From Pseudomonas grandcourensis (GTDB lineage Bacteria > Pseudomonadota > Gammaproteobacteria > Pseudomonadales > Pseudomonadaceae), in contig NZ_CP150919.1 of assembly GCF_039909015.1 (NCBI RefSeq), positions 6,238,501 through 6,302,500 of the forward strand: a stretch of DNA of 64,000 nt, written 5' to 3'. Under the pieces are notes generated by a model that saw only the letters and a program-made list of their open reading frames with translations, made no database searches and was not told the origin of the DNA. The position numbers and the translations under genes were made by a program. Positions within the stretch are counted from its first letter, which is position 1; each line of letters opens with the position of its first letter. Below, piece after piece: positions 38,059 to 46,835 of this stretch.

Positions 38059-38883
38059 ATGTCATTGCAAGGCAAAACCCTGTTCATCACCGGTGCCAGC
38101 CGCGGCATCGGCCGCGAGATCGCGCTGCGGGCCGCTCGCGATGGGGCCAACATCGTGATTGCCGCCAAAAGCGCCGAACCCCATGCCAAGCTGCCGGGCA
38201 CGATTTTCAGCGTGGCCGAGGAAGTGGAAGCCGCAGGCGGCAAGGCGCTGGCCTTGCAGGTGGATGTGCGTGAAGAGGATGCCGTACGTGCGGCCCTGGC
38301 CCAGGCCAACGAACATTTCGGTGGCATCGATGCACTGATCAACAACGCCGGGGCGATCAAGCTGACCGGGGTCCAGCACCTCGAACTCAAGCGCTTCGAC
38401 CTGATGCACCAGATCAACACCCGCGCCGTCTTGCTGTGCAGTCAGGCTGCGTTGCCGTACCTGAAGAAGTCCGGCGGCCACATCCTCAACCTGTCCCCGC
38501 CGCTGAACCTGGCCACCAAATGGTTCGCCCAGTACAGCCCCTACACCGTCACCAAATACGGCATGAGCATGCTGACTTTGGGCATGAGCGAGGAATTCAA
38601 GAATTACGGGATCAGCGTCAACTCGCTATGGCCACAGACGATGATTGCCACCGCTGCCATCGAGTTTCAGCTGGGATCGAGGGAATCGTTCAAGCATGCG
38701 CGCCTGCCTGCGATCATGGCGGATGCGGCGCATGTGATTCTGAGCAGCACAAATCGCAGCCTGACCGGGCGTTTGCTGATCGATGAGGAAATACTGCGGG
38801 AGAACGGTGTGACGGAGTTCGAACACTATCGGTTCGCGCCGGACAGCAGCGACAAACTCATGACTGACCTGTTCGTTGACTGA
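38059..38883 (+). CDS. Short-chain dehydrogenase, HSDL2-like
   Basis: This 274-residue NAD(P)-dependent oxidoreductase has the Rossmann glycine motif TGASRGIGREIALR, NNAGAI, and the catalytic LSPPLNLATKWFAQYSPYTV followed by TKYGMS (Tyr-x3-Lys). The Ser-to-Tyr spacing is three residues longer than in classical SDRs, as in the HSDL2 subgroup. It lacks the SCP2 lipid-binding domain of animal HSDL2. Substrate is unknown; a fatty-acyl or steroid-like alcohol is possible. The ribosome site is CAGGAGCGTCAGC. It lies between ltaE and gbcB, and REPINs isolate it from both. Confidence 0.87.
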   Translation: MSLQGKTLFITGASRGIGREIALRAARDGANIVIAAKSAEPHAKLPGTIFSVAEEVEAAGGKALALQVDVREEDAVRAALAQANEHFGGIDALINNAGAIKLTGVQHLELKRFDLMHQINTRAVLLCSQAALPYLKKSGGHILNLSPPLNLATKWFAQYSPYTVTKYGMSMLTLGMSEEFKNYGISVNSLWPQTMIATAAIEFQLGSRESFKHARLPAIMADAAHVILSSTNRSLTGRLLIDEEILRENGVTEFEHYRFAPDSSDKLMTDLFVD

Positions 38884-38895
38884 AAAAACACTGCA

Positions 38896-38990
38896 CCTGT
38901 GGGAGCGAGCTTGCTCGCGATGACGGAATCAGATTCAACATCAATGTTGGCTGATCCAACGCTATCGCGAGCAAGCTCGCTCCCACAGGG
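38896..38990. repeat. REPIN, family A, between SDR and gbcB
   Basis: CTGTGGGAGCGAGCTTGCTC and inverted GAGCAAGCTCGCTCCCACAG in the gap between two convergent genes. Confidence 0.9.
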
Positions 38991-39004
38991 AGTGATGGCG
39001 CTTA

Positions 39005-40105
39005 TTAAAACTCGATCCGCACATCCCCCTTCGGCACGCTGCAGCACGACAGAATGTACCCTTCGGCTTCGTCTTCCTCGGTGATCCCGCCGTTGTGCTC
39101 CATCTCCACTTCGCCGCCCAGCTTCAGCACCTTGCAGGTCCCGCAAATCCCCATGCCGCACGCTTTCGGAATCATCAGGCCGACCTTGGCCGCTGCTGCA
39201 TGCACGGTCTCGCCCGGGGCCACGCGGATGCTCTTGCCGGAGGCGGTGAATTCCACTTGATGCAAGTCCGCGGCGTCGACTTCAGGTGCCTCGGCCGCTT
39301 GTTCGGCGTGTTCCACGGCGTCAGCGCGCGCCTCTGGCGGGGTCGCACCGAAGGATTCTTCGTGATAACGCGACATGTCGAAGCCAGCGGCTTCCAGCAA
39401 GCGCTTGACCGCATTCATATACGGTGTCGGACCGCAGCAGAATACTTCGCGCTCAAGGAAGTCAGGCGCCATCAATTCAAGCATTCTGTGGTTGAGGTAA
39501 CCGCGATAGCCGGCCCAGGGCTCACCCATACCGTGCTTCTCGCAGATCAGGTGCAGGCTGAAGTTGTCGATCCGCGACGCCATGTGTTCCAGCTCGCGGT
39601 GGTAAATGATGTCTTTAGGCGAACGGGCGCTGTGGATAAACACCATGTCGACATTGCCGTTGGTGTCGTAGAACCAGCGCGCCATGGACATGACCGGCGT
39701 GATACCAACGCCGCCGCTGAGGTAGAGCACCTTCGGCGCGGTGAAGTCCATGGCATTGAACAGCCCGACCGGCCCGTGCACCGCCAGCTCCTGGCCTTCG
39801 TGCAGGGTGTCGTGCAGCCAGTTGGACACCTTGCCGCCCGGCACGCGCTTGATGGTCACCGAAAAGCTGTACGGCACCGATGGCGAGCTGGAAATGGTGT
39901 ACGAACGCATGATCGGCTGGCCTTCAATCTCCAGCTCCAGGGTGACAAACTGCCCCGGCTTGAAGAAGAACAGGATCGGCTGGTCGGCCATGAAGCAAAA
40001 GGTGCGCACATCCCAGGTTTCCTGGATGACTTTGACGCAACGGACGATGTGTCGACCATTGGCCCAGGTCTGGGTGGTTACCGGGTTCAGGAAGCTGTTG
40101 GACAT
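39005..40105 (-). CDS. gbcB: Glycine betaine monooxygenase, reductase subunit
   Basis: GbcB passes electrons from NAD(P)H through FAD and a 2Fe-2S cluster to the Rieske oxygenase GbcA, which demethylates glycine betaine to dimethylglycine. The 366-residue protein has an FAD domain (FVTLELEIEGQPIMRSYTIS). An NAD-binding domain follows (KVLYLSGGVGITPVMSMARW, EREVFCCGPTPYMNAVKRLL), then a C-terminal plant-type ferredoxin domain (CGMGICGTCKVLKLGGEVEM, SCCSVPKGDVRIEF). The start at 40105 follows GTGGAGATCAGC; the longer frame to 40171 is not preferred. It is divergent from gbcA. Confidence 0.96.
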   Translation of the reverse strand: MSNSFLNPVTTQTWANGRHIVRCVKVIQETWDVRTFCFMADQPILFFFKPGQFVTLELEIEGQPIMRSYTISSSPSVPYSFSVTIKRVPGGKVSNWLHDTLHEGQELAVHGPVGLFNAMDFTAPKVLYLSGGVGITPVMSMARWFYDTNGNVDMVFIHSARSPKDIIYHRELEHMASRIDNFSLHLICEKHGMGEPWAGYRGYLNHRMLELMAPDFLEREVFCCGPTPYMNAVKRLLEAAGFDMSRYHEESFGATPPEARADAVEHAEQAAEAPEVDAADLHQVEFTASGKSIRVAPGETVHAAAAKVGLMIPKACGMGICGTCKVLKLGGEVEMEHNGGITEEDEAEGYILSCCSVPKGDVRIEF

Positions 40106-40401
40106 GCTGATCTCCACGGCCGACTGTCGGCCTTCATGTTGGCGATTCTGCGTATAGCGCGAACCATCCATTTACCTATCTGCGACATTGACATGCTTAT
40201 CGCGACCAGCCCCCAACGACCGGGGCTTGCGCGTCGGGAACAGATTGCACCATGTCGCCCATGGATAAGGTTCTGGCCAGCGCCGGCCCCACACTCGCCC
40301 CATACCAAGACACATTCTTTACACCTTGCGTAGCAACCCTGAGCAGCACACCTGATTAGCCACTTTCGCCGGCCACACAGAATGGCCTTGAGGATTAAAC
40401 G
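40106..40401. promoter_or_regulatory. Divergent gbcB-gbcA control region
   Basis: This 296-bp gap must hold both promoters and, by family knowledge, GbdR-binding sites. I could not assign the GbdR half-sites with certainty. No coding feature or REP is present. Confidence 0.5.
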
Positions 40402-41697
40402 ATGGACGTCACTACTACCCTGAGCCTGGGCGATCCGCTGGAACCCGCACGCAAGGCCACCGCACAGATGCTGCAAGAGCGCGAGCGCACGTTCTCGCTG
40501 CCGCAGCCGTTTTACTCCGACGAGCGCCTGTTTGATATCGACATGCAGGAAATCTTTCAGAAAGAGTGGTTGATCGCCGGCATGACCTGCGAAATCCCTA
40601 CCAAGGGCAACTACCTGACCCTGCAGATCGGCAAGAACCCGATCATCGTGATCCGTGGCGCCGAAGGCGTGGTGCATGCGTTCCATAACGTCTGCCGCCA
40701 CCGTGGCTCGCGCCTGTGCACCAGCGAAAAAGGCAAGGTTGCCAAGCTGGTTTGCCACTACCACCAGTGGACCTACGAACTGGACGGCCGCCTGCTGTTC
40801 GCCGGCACCGAAATGGGCGCCGACTTCGACATGAAAGACTACGGCCTCAAGCCGGTGAACGTGAAGACCGCCGGCGGCTACATTTTCATCAGCCTTGCGG
40901 AGAACCCGCCGGCCATCGATGACTTCCTGTCGACGCTCAACCACTACATGGAACCGTACGACATGGAGAACACCAAGGTGGCGATCACCACCACCTTGAT
41001 GGAAAAGGCCAACTGGAAACTGGTGCTGGAAAACAACCGCGAGTGCTACCACTGCAACGCGTCGCACCCGGAATTGTTGAAAACCCTGCTTGAGTGGGAC
41101 GACGTCACCGACCCGCGCGCCGACCAGGCCTTCAAGGACCACGTCGCCGCCTCTGCCGCTGCCTGGGAAGCCGAAAAGATCCCTTACGCCCACGCCAGCT
41201 TCGGCCTGCGCAACCGCATCGTGCGCATGCCGCTGCTAAAGGGCACCGTGTCGATGACCATGGACGGCAAACAGGGCTGCGCCAAGCTGATGGGCCGCAT
41301 CCAGAACCCGGACCTGGGCTCGATGCGCATCCTGCACCTGCCGCACTCCTGGAACCACTGCATGGGCGACCACATCATCGTGTTCACCGTGTGGCCGATC
41401 AGCGCCCAGGAAACCATGGTCACCACCAAGTGGATCGTGCACAAGGACGCGGTCGAAGGCGTGGACTACGACGTGGAGCGCATGCGCCAGGTCTGGGACG
41501 CCACCAACGACCAGGACCGTCGCCTGGCCGAAGAGAACCAGCGCGGCATCAACTCCACCGCGTACCAGCCTGGACCGTACTCCAAGACCTATGAGTTCGG
41601 CGTGGTGAACTTTGTGGACTGGTACAGCGAGCGTCTGCTGAGCAACCTGGGGGCTGAGCCTGCGCCGTATTTGAAGGGTGTGCCGGTTAGCGGTTGA
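40402..41697 (+). CDS. gbcA: Glycine betaine monooxygenase, Rieske oxygenase subunit
   Basis: GbcA removes one methyl group from glycine betaine, giving dimethylglycine and formaldehyde. The 431-residue protein has a Rieske 2Fe-2S site (Cys98-x-His100 in VCRHRGSRLC, Cys118-x2-His121 in VCHYHQW). The mononuclear iron site lies in NRECYHCNASHPELL (His217, His222). Length and motifs match the Pseudomonas enzyme. The ribosome site is TTGAGGATTAAACG before 40402. A terminator follows its stop. Confidence 0.97.
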   Translation: MDVTTTLSLGDPLEPARKATAQMLQERERTFSLPQPFYSDERLFDIDMQEIFQKEWLIAGMTCEIPTKGNYLTLQIGKNPIIVIRGAEGVVHAFHNVCRHRGSRLCTSEKGKVAKLVCHYHQWTYELDGRLLFAGTEMGADFDMKDYGLKPVNVKTAGGYIFISLAENPPAIDDFLSTLNHYMEPYDMENTKVAITTTLMEKANWKLVLENNRECYHCNASHPELLKTLLEWDDVTDPRADQAFKDHVAASAAAWEAEKIPYAHASFGLRNRIVRMPLLKGTVSMTMDGKQGCAKLMGRIQNPDLGSMRILHLPHSWNHCMGDHIIVFTVWPISAQETMVTTKWIVHKDAVEGVDYDVERMRQVWDATNDQDRRLAEENQRGINSTAYQPGPYSKTYEFGVVNFVDWYSERLLSNLGAEPAPYLKGVPVSG

Positions 41698-41718
41698 GGA
41701 TTGAAGGATTGAACCAGT

Positions 41719-41758
41719 AGAGGCCTATGAACTACGCAGTAAACAGGCCTCTGTTTTT
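41719..41758 (+). terminator. Intrinsic terminator after gbcA
   Basis: AGAGGCCT (41719-41726) pairs with AGGCCTCT (41745-41752) and is followed by GTTTTTC, 21 bp after the gbcA stop. It abuts the stop of the convergent PLC-X gene. Confidence 0.8.
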
Positions 41759-44022
41759 CATGGCTGGGGGTGAACTGGTAATCTAGCCCAATCCGATTCG
41801 GTGCCATTTGCAAACCTGCACCTGACACCGACCGCGATTGGAATCAGGGGTATCAGGTTTTCAAGAGTAAAAGTCCTTGTAGGGCCCAGATACGCTTCAA
41901 ACTCAACGACGAACACCTTGAATACATATCCGATTACATTGCCGGCCCCCTCGTCGGGAAGATCCCAGGCAAAAGAAACGCTGCGATTAGCATTGGCGGT
42001 GACGCGGAAATTGGTAGGCACTGCTGTACTGTCATCTAATGTTCTAAATACAAGCGATGCAGGTTCGGACGACAGACCGGAATGACCGATTGCGAATACA
42101 CGCACGGTATAAGGCGTATCACGCGACAACCCTGCTAGTCGAATAGTTGTTTCAACCGTATCCTGGCCAATCAGTCCGTTCAAATCGTATCTATAGCGAG
42201 CAACACCGGGACCTGAACTGAGCCAGAAAATATTCGCGGACTGTACTAAGGGTTCTGCACTCAATCCCTTGGGCGCTTCCGGCCTGGCCTCCCCATTCAC
42301 CACGGTGAAAGAGGCGTCTGCCGAGTACCGGGAATTCAGTCCACCCATTGTCTGATCACAGGTCAAGACAAACCCCCCTTCCGGCAATTCGACATCTGGC
42401 GGTGCCGACCAATTGCCGTTGGCATCAACCGACGCCGTGCCGTACAAAATAGTCCCCAAACCGCTTTCATAGAAACGGACTGTCGCCCCAGGCACTCCAT
42501 TCCTGCCCCTGATCACGGGTTTGGTCGTCGTCACCACGGAACCGTTAGCGGGTTCAAGAATGATCGGGATTGGAAGATTGACAGTAAACGTAGTGACTTC
42601 TGAGTAGCCGGACGTCAAGTCGTTGAAGTCCTGAGCACACACCAAGGCAAAACTTCCGTACGGCAAATCGACATTTGGCGCTGCCGACCAATTGCCATTG
42701 TCATCAACCCGCGCCGTGCCGTACAAAATAGTCCCCAAACCGCTTTCATAGAAGCGGACCGTCGCCAAAGGCACACCACTTCCCCTGAACGACGGCCTCA
42801 CGCTATTCACGTCAGAACCATGGACCGGCGTACTGATGGTCGGAGGATCAATGCTTGTAATTACTTGAATGGTTACTGGCTCTGTCCATCTGGATACTTG
42901 GCCGTGACGGCTCTGCCGGCACGTCAACTTAATAGTGCCACCAGGAAGTTGCGCATCCATTCTCCACGAACCATTTGAATCGGCGACCGTTGTACCCAAA
43001 TCCGTCCCAATGTCACTTTGAGACAGCGTCACTATTGCGTTAGGCATTGCATATCCATTTACCTGAACGGCGTTGGTATAGGAGGTGTATCCCGGCGGAG
43101 GAAAGTGCATACGTAATCGAGTGCCTATGACAACCCGCTTTGGATTGCTTGAAATACAATGCCGAATAAACGCCGAGTTCTCACGCGCAACAAAATCAAA
43201 ACTGACGATGCTGCTTTTACGCTGCCAATCACCCCCCGCTGGGTACCAGCCAACAAGCCGTGGAATAATGGCCCCGGGGCCACCGGCCCCGAAAACCGTT
43301 GCTGACATTGACCATGGATAATCATTAAATGGCGGATTTACCATTACGCCCTGTATATGAGCATACAGCCGGTCCGGATCAACAGCACCACTTCCCGCCC
43401 AAGAGTGATCAAGCTTGTCCCAAAAAAAAGTTGGATCTCGATCTGCCGATACTTCTCGAGGTACAGCGACAATCAAACGGGGTCCAGGATACTGACTCTT
43501 GATCTCTTCAAGCGTCAAGCCTTCCGCGGACCGTGGCAGCATTTTACGGGTGTAATGCCGCATGAAATGCGCGTGAATAGCGGCATAAGGTACAGGATAA
43601 CTGTTGTTATGAAGTTCGAATCGGTGAAAATCAAGAATGACAATCTCCCCCGGGTTGGTCTCTTGAAAACGATCAACATCGTTCAGCATATTGGCGAATG
43701 TTCTACCTGACGTCTGGTCACTATGGGTGAATCGCAGCCCTTGATTAACATTATCCGAGCCATACCCATGAAACCATCTAAGCCTGATATCCAAAACACG
43801 TATGCCGTTGTCGAGCTGATAGCGAAAACTCTTATCCTGGCATGTTATATAACTGTTGCTATAGTCCGCCTCATTATCCATTCCAGCATTATGCGCACTT
43901 GCAAGAAGAAGCTCACTCACCCGTAAATGCTGGATGTAGGGGTGAAGATCTACCATCCAGCTGTTCAGGTTGTAAGCGTAAGATTCAACATTCGGCTCTG
44001 ACAGTTCATTTTGATCGTTCAT
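41758..44022 (-). CDS. PI-PLC-X domain protein with Ig-like and fibronectin III repeats
   Basis: The 754-residue protein begins with a phosphatidylinositol-phospholipase-C X domain (about residues 25-310): SAHNAGMDN (His44), VLDIRLRWFHG (Asp79, Arg80), FTHSDQT (His100) and ILDFHRF. Three Ig-like domains follow (about 318-388, 393-482, 486-575), and then two fibronectin III domains (about 582-663, 667-752). Ig domains 2 and 3 share TVRFYESGLGTILYGTA exactly. There is no signal peptide. The start at 44022 has AGGAG six bases upstream. The gene is more AT-rich than its neighbours, suggesting transfer. It may act on phosphoinositides or on sugar/lipid phosphates and be exported by a non-Sec route. 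Activity is inferred from fold motifs only. Confidence 0.82.
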   Translation of the reverse strand: MNDQNELSEPNVESYAYNLNSWMVDLHPYIQHLRVSELLLASAHNAGMDNEADYSNSYITCQDKSFRYQLDNGIRVLDIRLRWFHGYGSDNVNQGLRFTHSDQTSGRTFANMLNDVDRFQETNPGEIVILDFHRFELHNNSYPVPYAAIHAHFMRHYTRKMLPRSAEGLTLEEIKSQYPGPRLIVAVPREVSADRDPTFFWDKLDHSWAGSGAVDPDRLYAHIQGVMVNPPFNDYPWSMSATVFGAGGPGAIIPRLVGWYPAGGDWQRKSSIVSFDFVARENSAFIRHCISSNPKRVVIGTRLRMHFPPPGYTSYTNAVQVNGYAMPNAIVTLSQSDIGTDLGTTVADSNGSWRMDAQLPGGTIKLTCRQSRHGQVSRWTEPVTIQVITSIDPPTISTPVHGSDVNSVRPSFRGSGVPLATVRFYESGLGTILYGTARVDDNGNWSAAPNVDLPYGSFALVCAQDFNDLTSGYSEVTTFTVNLPIPIILEPANGSVVTTTKPVIRGRNGVPGATVRFYESGLGTILYGTASVDANGNWSAPPDVELPEGGFVLTCDQTMGGLNSRYSADASFTVVNGEARPEAPKGLSAEPLVQSANIFWLSSGPGVARYRYDLNGLIGQDTVETTIRLAGLSRDTPYTVRVFAIGHSGLSSEPASLVFRTLDDSTAVPTNFRVTANANRSVSFAWDLPDEGAGNVIGYVFKVFVVEFEAYLGPTRTFTLENLIPLIPIAVGVRCRFANGTESDWARLPVHPQP
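42418..42757. repeat. Intragenic direct repeat in the PLC-X gene
   Basis: Nearly identical DNA, including GCCGTGCCGTACAAAATAGT, recurs about 269 bp apart (near 42434 and 42713) and encodes the shared core of Ig domains 2 and 3. High DNA identity implies recent duplication or gene conversion. Confidence 0.8.
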
Positions 44023-44256
44023 TCCGAACTCCTGCATTAACTTGAAATCAAAAATTACTGTACATTTGAACTTTAAACACCTAACAGAAAAGATAGTTTT
44101 TATACTTTTTTCATCTGAACTGGTTACTGCTAATTCCTTCCTTTATGGCACTGGTTCACCACCCTTCCCCGTGATGTAGCAGTTTCAGCTGTACGAAATA
44201 TGATCTATCTCGTTCAGGCCTATGCCCGCCGCACCTCCCAGCCTTCCGCAAACAAG

Positions 44257-44634
44257 TTATCCACATCTCCACCCACAGCTATTGGGGACAACTGTGGAAA
44301 TGCTGCAAAAATTCTCCACAAAAACCAAAGAAAAACCGTGACTTATCCAGAAGCATGCTTCCATGGACGGACTGGTCATTTTTTGATCAGAAACCTAAAA
44401 GGCACGGACTGCGTAGCTTTCAGAGGACGACAAACACCTTATCCACAGAAGCGCCAACAGAGATTGGGGGCAAGTCTGCATCCCCAGCAGCACTTATCCC
44501 CTTGAAAAAGCTTGGAAAAACCACCAACAAGGCTGATTGCTTTTTGACCAGCAGCCTGCAGGGCTTGATTTGTATGGGGTGTAGCGAGGGGCGAACATGT
44601 TATCCACAGAACCACCAACAGGGATTGTGGATAA
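44257..44634. repeat. Degenerate tandem repeat with four perfect DnaA boxes
   Basis: TTATCCACA occurs at 44257, 44439 and 44600 and inverted at 44626-44634. TTTTTTGATCAG (44379) and TTTTTGACCAG (44541) lie 60 and 59 bp before the next box. CCAACAGRGATTG follows the second and third boxes. Unit length is about 160-180 bp. The rest of the 625-bp gap 44023-44647 holds no gene; its left third is an AT-rich leader of the PLC-X gene. Confidence 0.75.
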
Positions 44635-44647
44635 ACACCGAAGTTGT

Positions 44648-45819
44648 TCAGATTTTATTGAGGCATGAGCGACCCGAATCCAGGTCCAGGTCCAGGTTCA
44701 ATTCAAAGTCTTTGAACGCGCGCCATCCGAGCAGTATCGACGGGACGTATTGCCCGCCGATCAGCGACGGCGGGATGGTAAAGCCCGGGTAGTATTTGTA
44801 GGTGACCGCCATGGTATTGCCTTGCAGGGCCAATACGCCGTCGAAGCGTTGAAAGCGCTTGTTGTTGCCGGTGTAAACGTTCGAGCCTCCCGGTGTCAGC
44901 GCCTGCACAACGCTGACTTGCCTGCCGGGCGACGAGGCCGTCAGGTAGTCGACATTTCCGGTATCGATGATGGCCTGCGTTGCCTGGCGATCCAGTTGTG
45001 CGGCCACCACCAGCCGTTGATTGAGATCCAGGCGGCTAACGACAACCGACGCATCACAGCCTGTGGCCGGCGACGGATTCAGCTCCAGTGTTCTGCTGGT
45101 GATCTTCAGGCGCCCCAGCTTGCTGATCAGATCCAGCCCCAACAGGTTATCCCGGTCGCTGACAAAGACCAGGACGTTCCTGAACTCGCGGCCAGGCCAT
45201 TTTCGCCATAAAACGTGCTGTAGCGATAAAAAGCATCGGGCAACAACCTGATGCCCATCTGTTTCGCCGTGTCGATGTTGACCCGGGTTTGCGGTGCGCC
45301 CGTGTCCAGTACAAAACGCGCCGAGGCACCATTGGCCGCGCCGACCTCGATAAATGGCAGCACTTGTTCAGCGACGTAAAAGTCGTCGGCATACGGATGG
45401 AGCGGCAGCACCTCATGCCGCACCGAACCATTGACCGAGAAATCGCCGGTCGCCGCCAGGATAGCCAGTGATTTGCTGCCAAACGTGGAGAACAGAGGTT
45501 TCAGATCGGCGTTGGTGGCAATCGCCCGGGCATGCCTGGCCTTGATCGCCAGGTAGTATTCGGGGATTTGATTAGCGGCCTTGGCTTCGAGCAATCTGGC
45601 GAAGACCGTCACCGAGCAACTGAGGTGTCTGTCGGCATCCAGTACCTTGTCGCACTGTTGCCGCAGTTGCGCCAGGGACGCGTTGCGGCCCTGCTCGGAG
45701 TCTATCCAGCGATAAAAATCCTGATCAGCCTCGGACGCTTTTGTCTGGGCGGCAGAGATCAAGCCTGTGGATAAGCACATGGCCGAAGCAAAGAGCGACA
45801 GAAGAGCGAAAGTCTTCAT
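44648..45819 (-). pseudogene. Aspartic protease-like gene broken by a frameshift
   Basis: Two adjacent minus-strand frames make one protein. The upstream part (45819 to about 45185) has a signal peptide (MKTFALLSLFASAMCLSTGL), a helical region and a first active-site motif FVLDTGAPQTRVN. The downstream part (to 44648) has LLGLDLISKLGRL, a second motif IIDTGNVDYLT and a closing ILLGWRAFKDFEL. Frames switch near 45180-45190. One frame reads GENGLAAS and stops soon after; the other supplies EFRNVLVFVSDRDNLLGLDL, which joins smoothly. A single indel explains the break. The intact protein would be a periplasmic retropepsin-like protease of about 390 residues. A sequencing error or programmed shift cannot be excluded from sequence alone. 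Confidence 0.75.
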
Positions 45820-45950
45820 ATTCAGGCCAGTCATAAAACCGGGTTTTATGAGTCAGCGCTGAATGTCTGAAAGCTCCCGAAAGCGTGCCGCACCCTTGAT
45901 CAGCGCATAGGAAACTGTAGTTCACCGCCCGGAATGGTGCGATGCGACAC

Positions 45951-46043
45951 CCTGTAGGAGCGAGCCTGCTCGCGAAAGCGTCTTAACAGGCAACATTGAT
46001 GTCGACTGATACTCAGTCTTCGCGAGCAGGCTCGCTCCCACAG
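45951..46043. repeat. REPIN, family A mixed arms, after etfB
   Basis: CCTGTAGGAGCGAGCCTGCT (TAGGAG type) pairs with inverted AGCAGGCTCGCTCCCACAG (TGGGAG type), so the two arms come from different subtypes. Confidence 0.87.
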
Positions 46044-46049
46044 TGTTTG

Positions 46050-46820
46050 CTAGCGGACCACACCTTCTTCAATCAGCAATTTGAGGATGGCCTCGGCCCC
46101 GGCTTGCGCCGTGACACCCTTGAGCACCTGCCCACCTCCACCACTGGCTTTGGCCGTCGCAGCTTTCATGCGGTCGGCACCGCTCTTGGCCTTGATCACC
46201 TTCAGGCGCTTGGGCCGTGGTTTGGCCGGTTGCAGGGTGGCGACCGCGAGCAGCTCATCGTCGACGACCTCTACGTCCTGCGCTTGCAGCACGCCGCGTC
46301 GAGCAGGGCCGTAAGCGCTCTGCCGAGGCTTGGGGGCAGCGTTATCCACCGTTGCCAGAAATGGCAGGCGCACCTTCAGCCGACGGCGTTGACCGCGGGG
46401 CAAGGCTTGCAGCACCAGCGCCGAACCGCCATCGATGGACTCGACCTGCGCCAGCCCCACCACCAGCGGCCAGCCCAGGCTTTCGGCCAGCAGGAAGGGC
46501 AACATGCCCGAGCCTTCACCGGTTTCCGCCTGGCTGCCGGTCAACACCACCTGAGCACCTGCATCGCGCAAATAGTCGGTCAGCGCCGGTAGCGCGTCGG
46601 CGCCTTGGGGTTGTTCCAGCACATGCAGTTGCTCAAGCCCCATGCCCAGGTAGGCGCGCAAGGCAGGCTCGGCGATGTCGCCGGCATGCAGCACTTGCAG
46701 GTTATCCCCAGCCAGTTGTAGGCCCAGTTCAACCGCCCGCGCATCCTGTTCCGCGCGACGCGGCCGACCGGACGTCGGGTGGGCGCCGATGGACACCAGG
46801 CTGATGATTTTCGTGCTCAT
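46050..46820 (-). CDS. etfB: Electron transfer flavoprotein beta subunit of the dimethylglycine system
   Basis: With the alpha subunit this protein carries electrons from dimethylglycine demethylation to the quinone pool. The 256-residue product has the ETF-beta core AEQDARAVELGLQLAGDNLQ, QVVLTGSQAETGEGSGMLPF and a divergent C-terminal region with VIKAKSGADRMK. It is more divergent than housekeeping EtfB, as is usual for the dgc-linked pair. It is last in the operon DUF5943-dgcA-dgcB-etfA-etfB. Confidence 0.9.
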   Translation of the reverse strand: MSTKIISLVSIGAHPTSGRPRRAEQDARAVELGLQLAGDNLQVLHAGDIAEPALRAYLGMGLEQLHVLEQPQGADALPALTDYLRDAGAQVVLTGSQAETGEGSGMLPFLLAESLGWPLVVGLAQVESIDGGSALVLQALPRGQRRRLKVRLPFLATVDNAAPKPRQSAYGPARRGVLQAQDVEVVDDELLAVATLQPAKPRPKRLKVIKAKSGADRMKAATAKASGGGGQVLKGVTAQAGAEAILKLLIEEGVVR

Positions 46821-46835
46821 AACCCTTTCCTTCCC

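Noticed and set aside
44240..44640. DnaA-box cluster as the chromosomal origin
   Set aside because: No dnaA, dnaN, recF, gyrB, rpmH or AT-rich unwinding element with 13-mers beside it; neighbours are betaine genes and accessory DNA.
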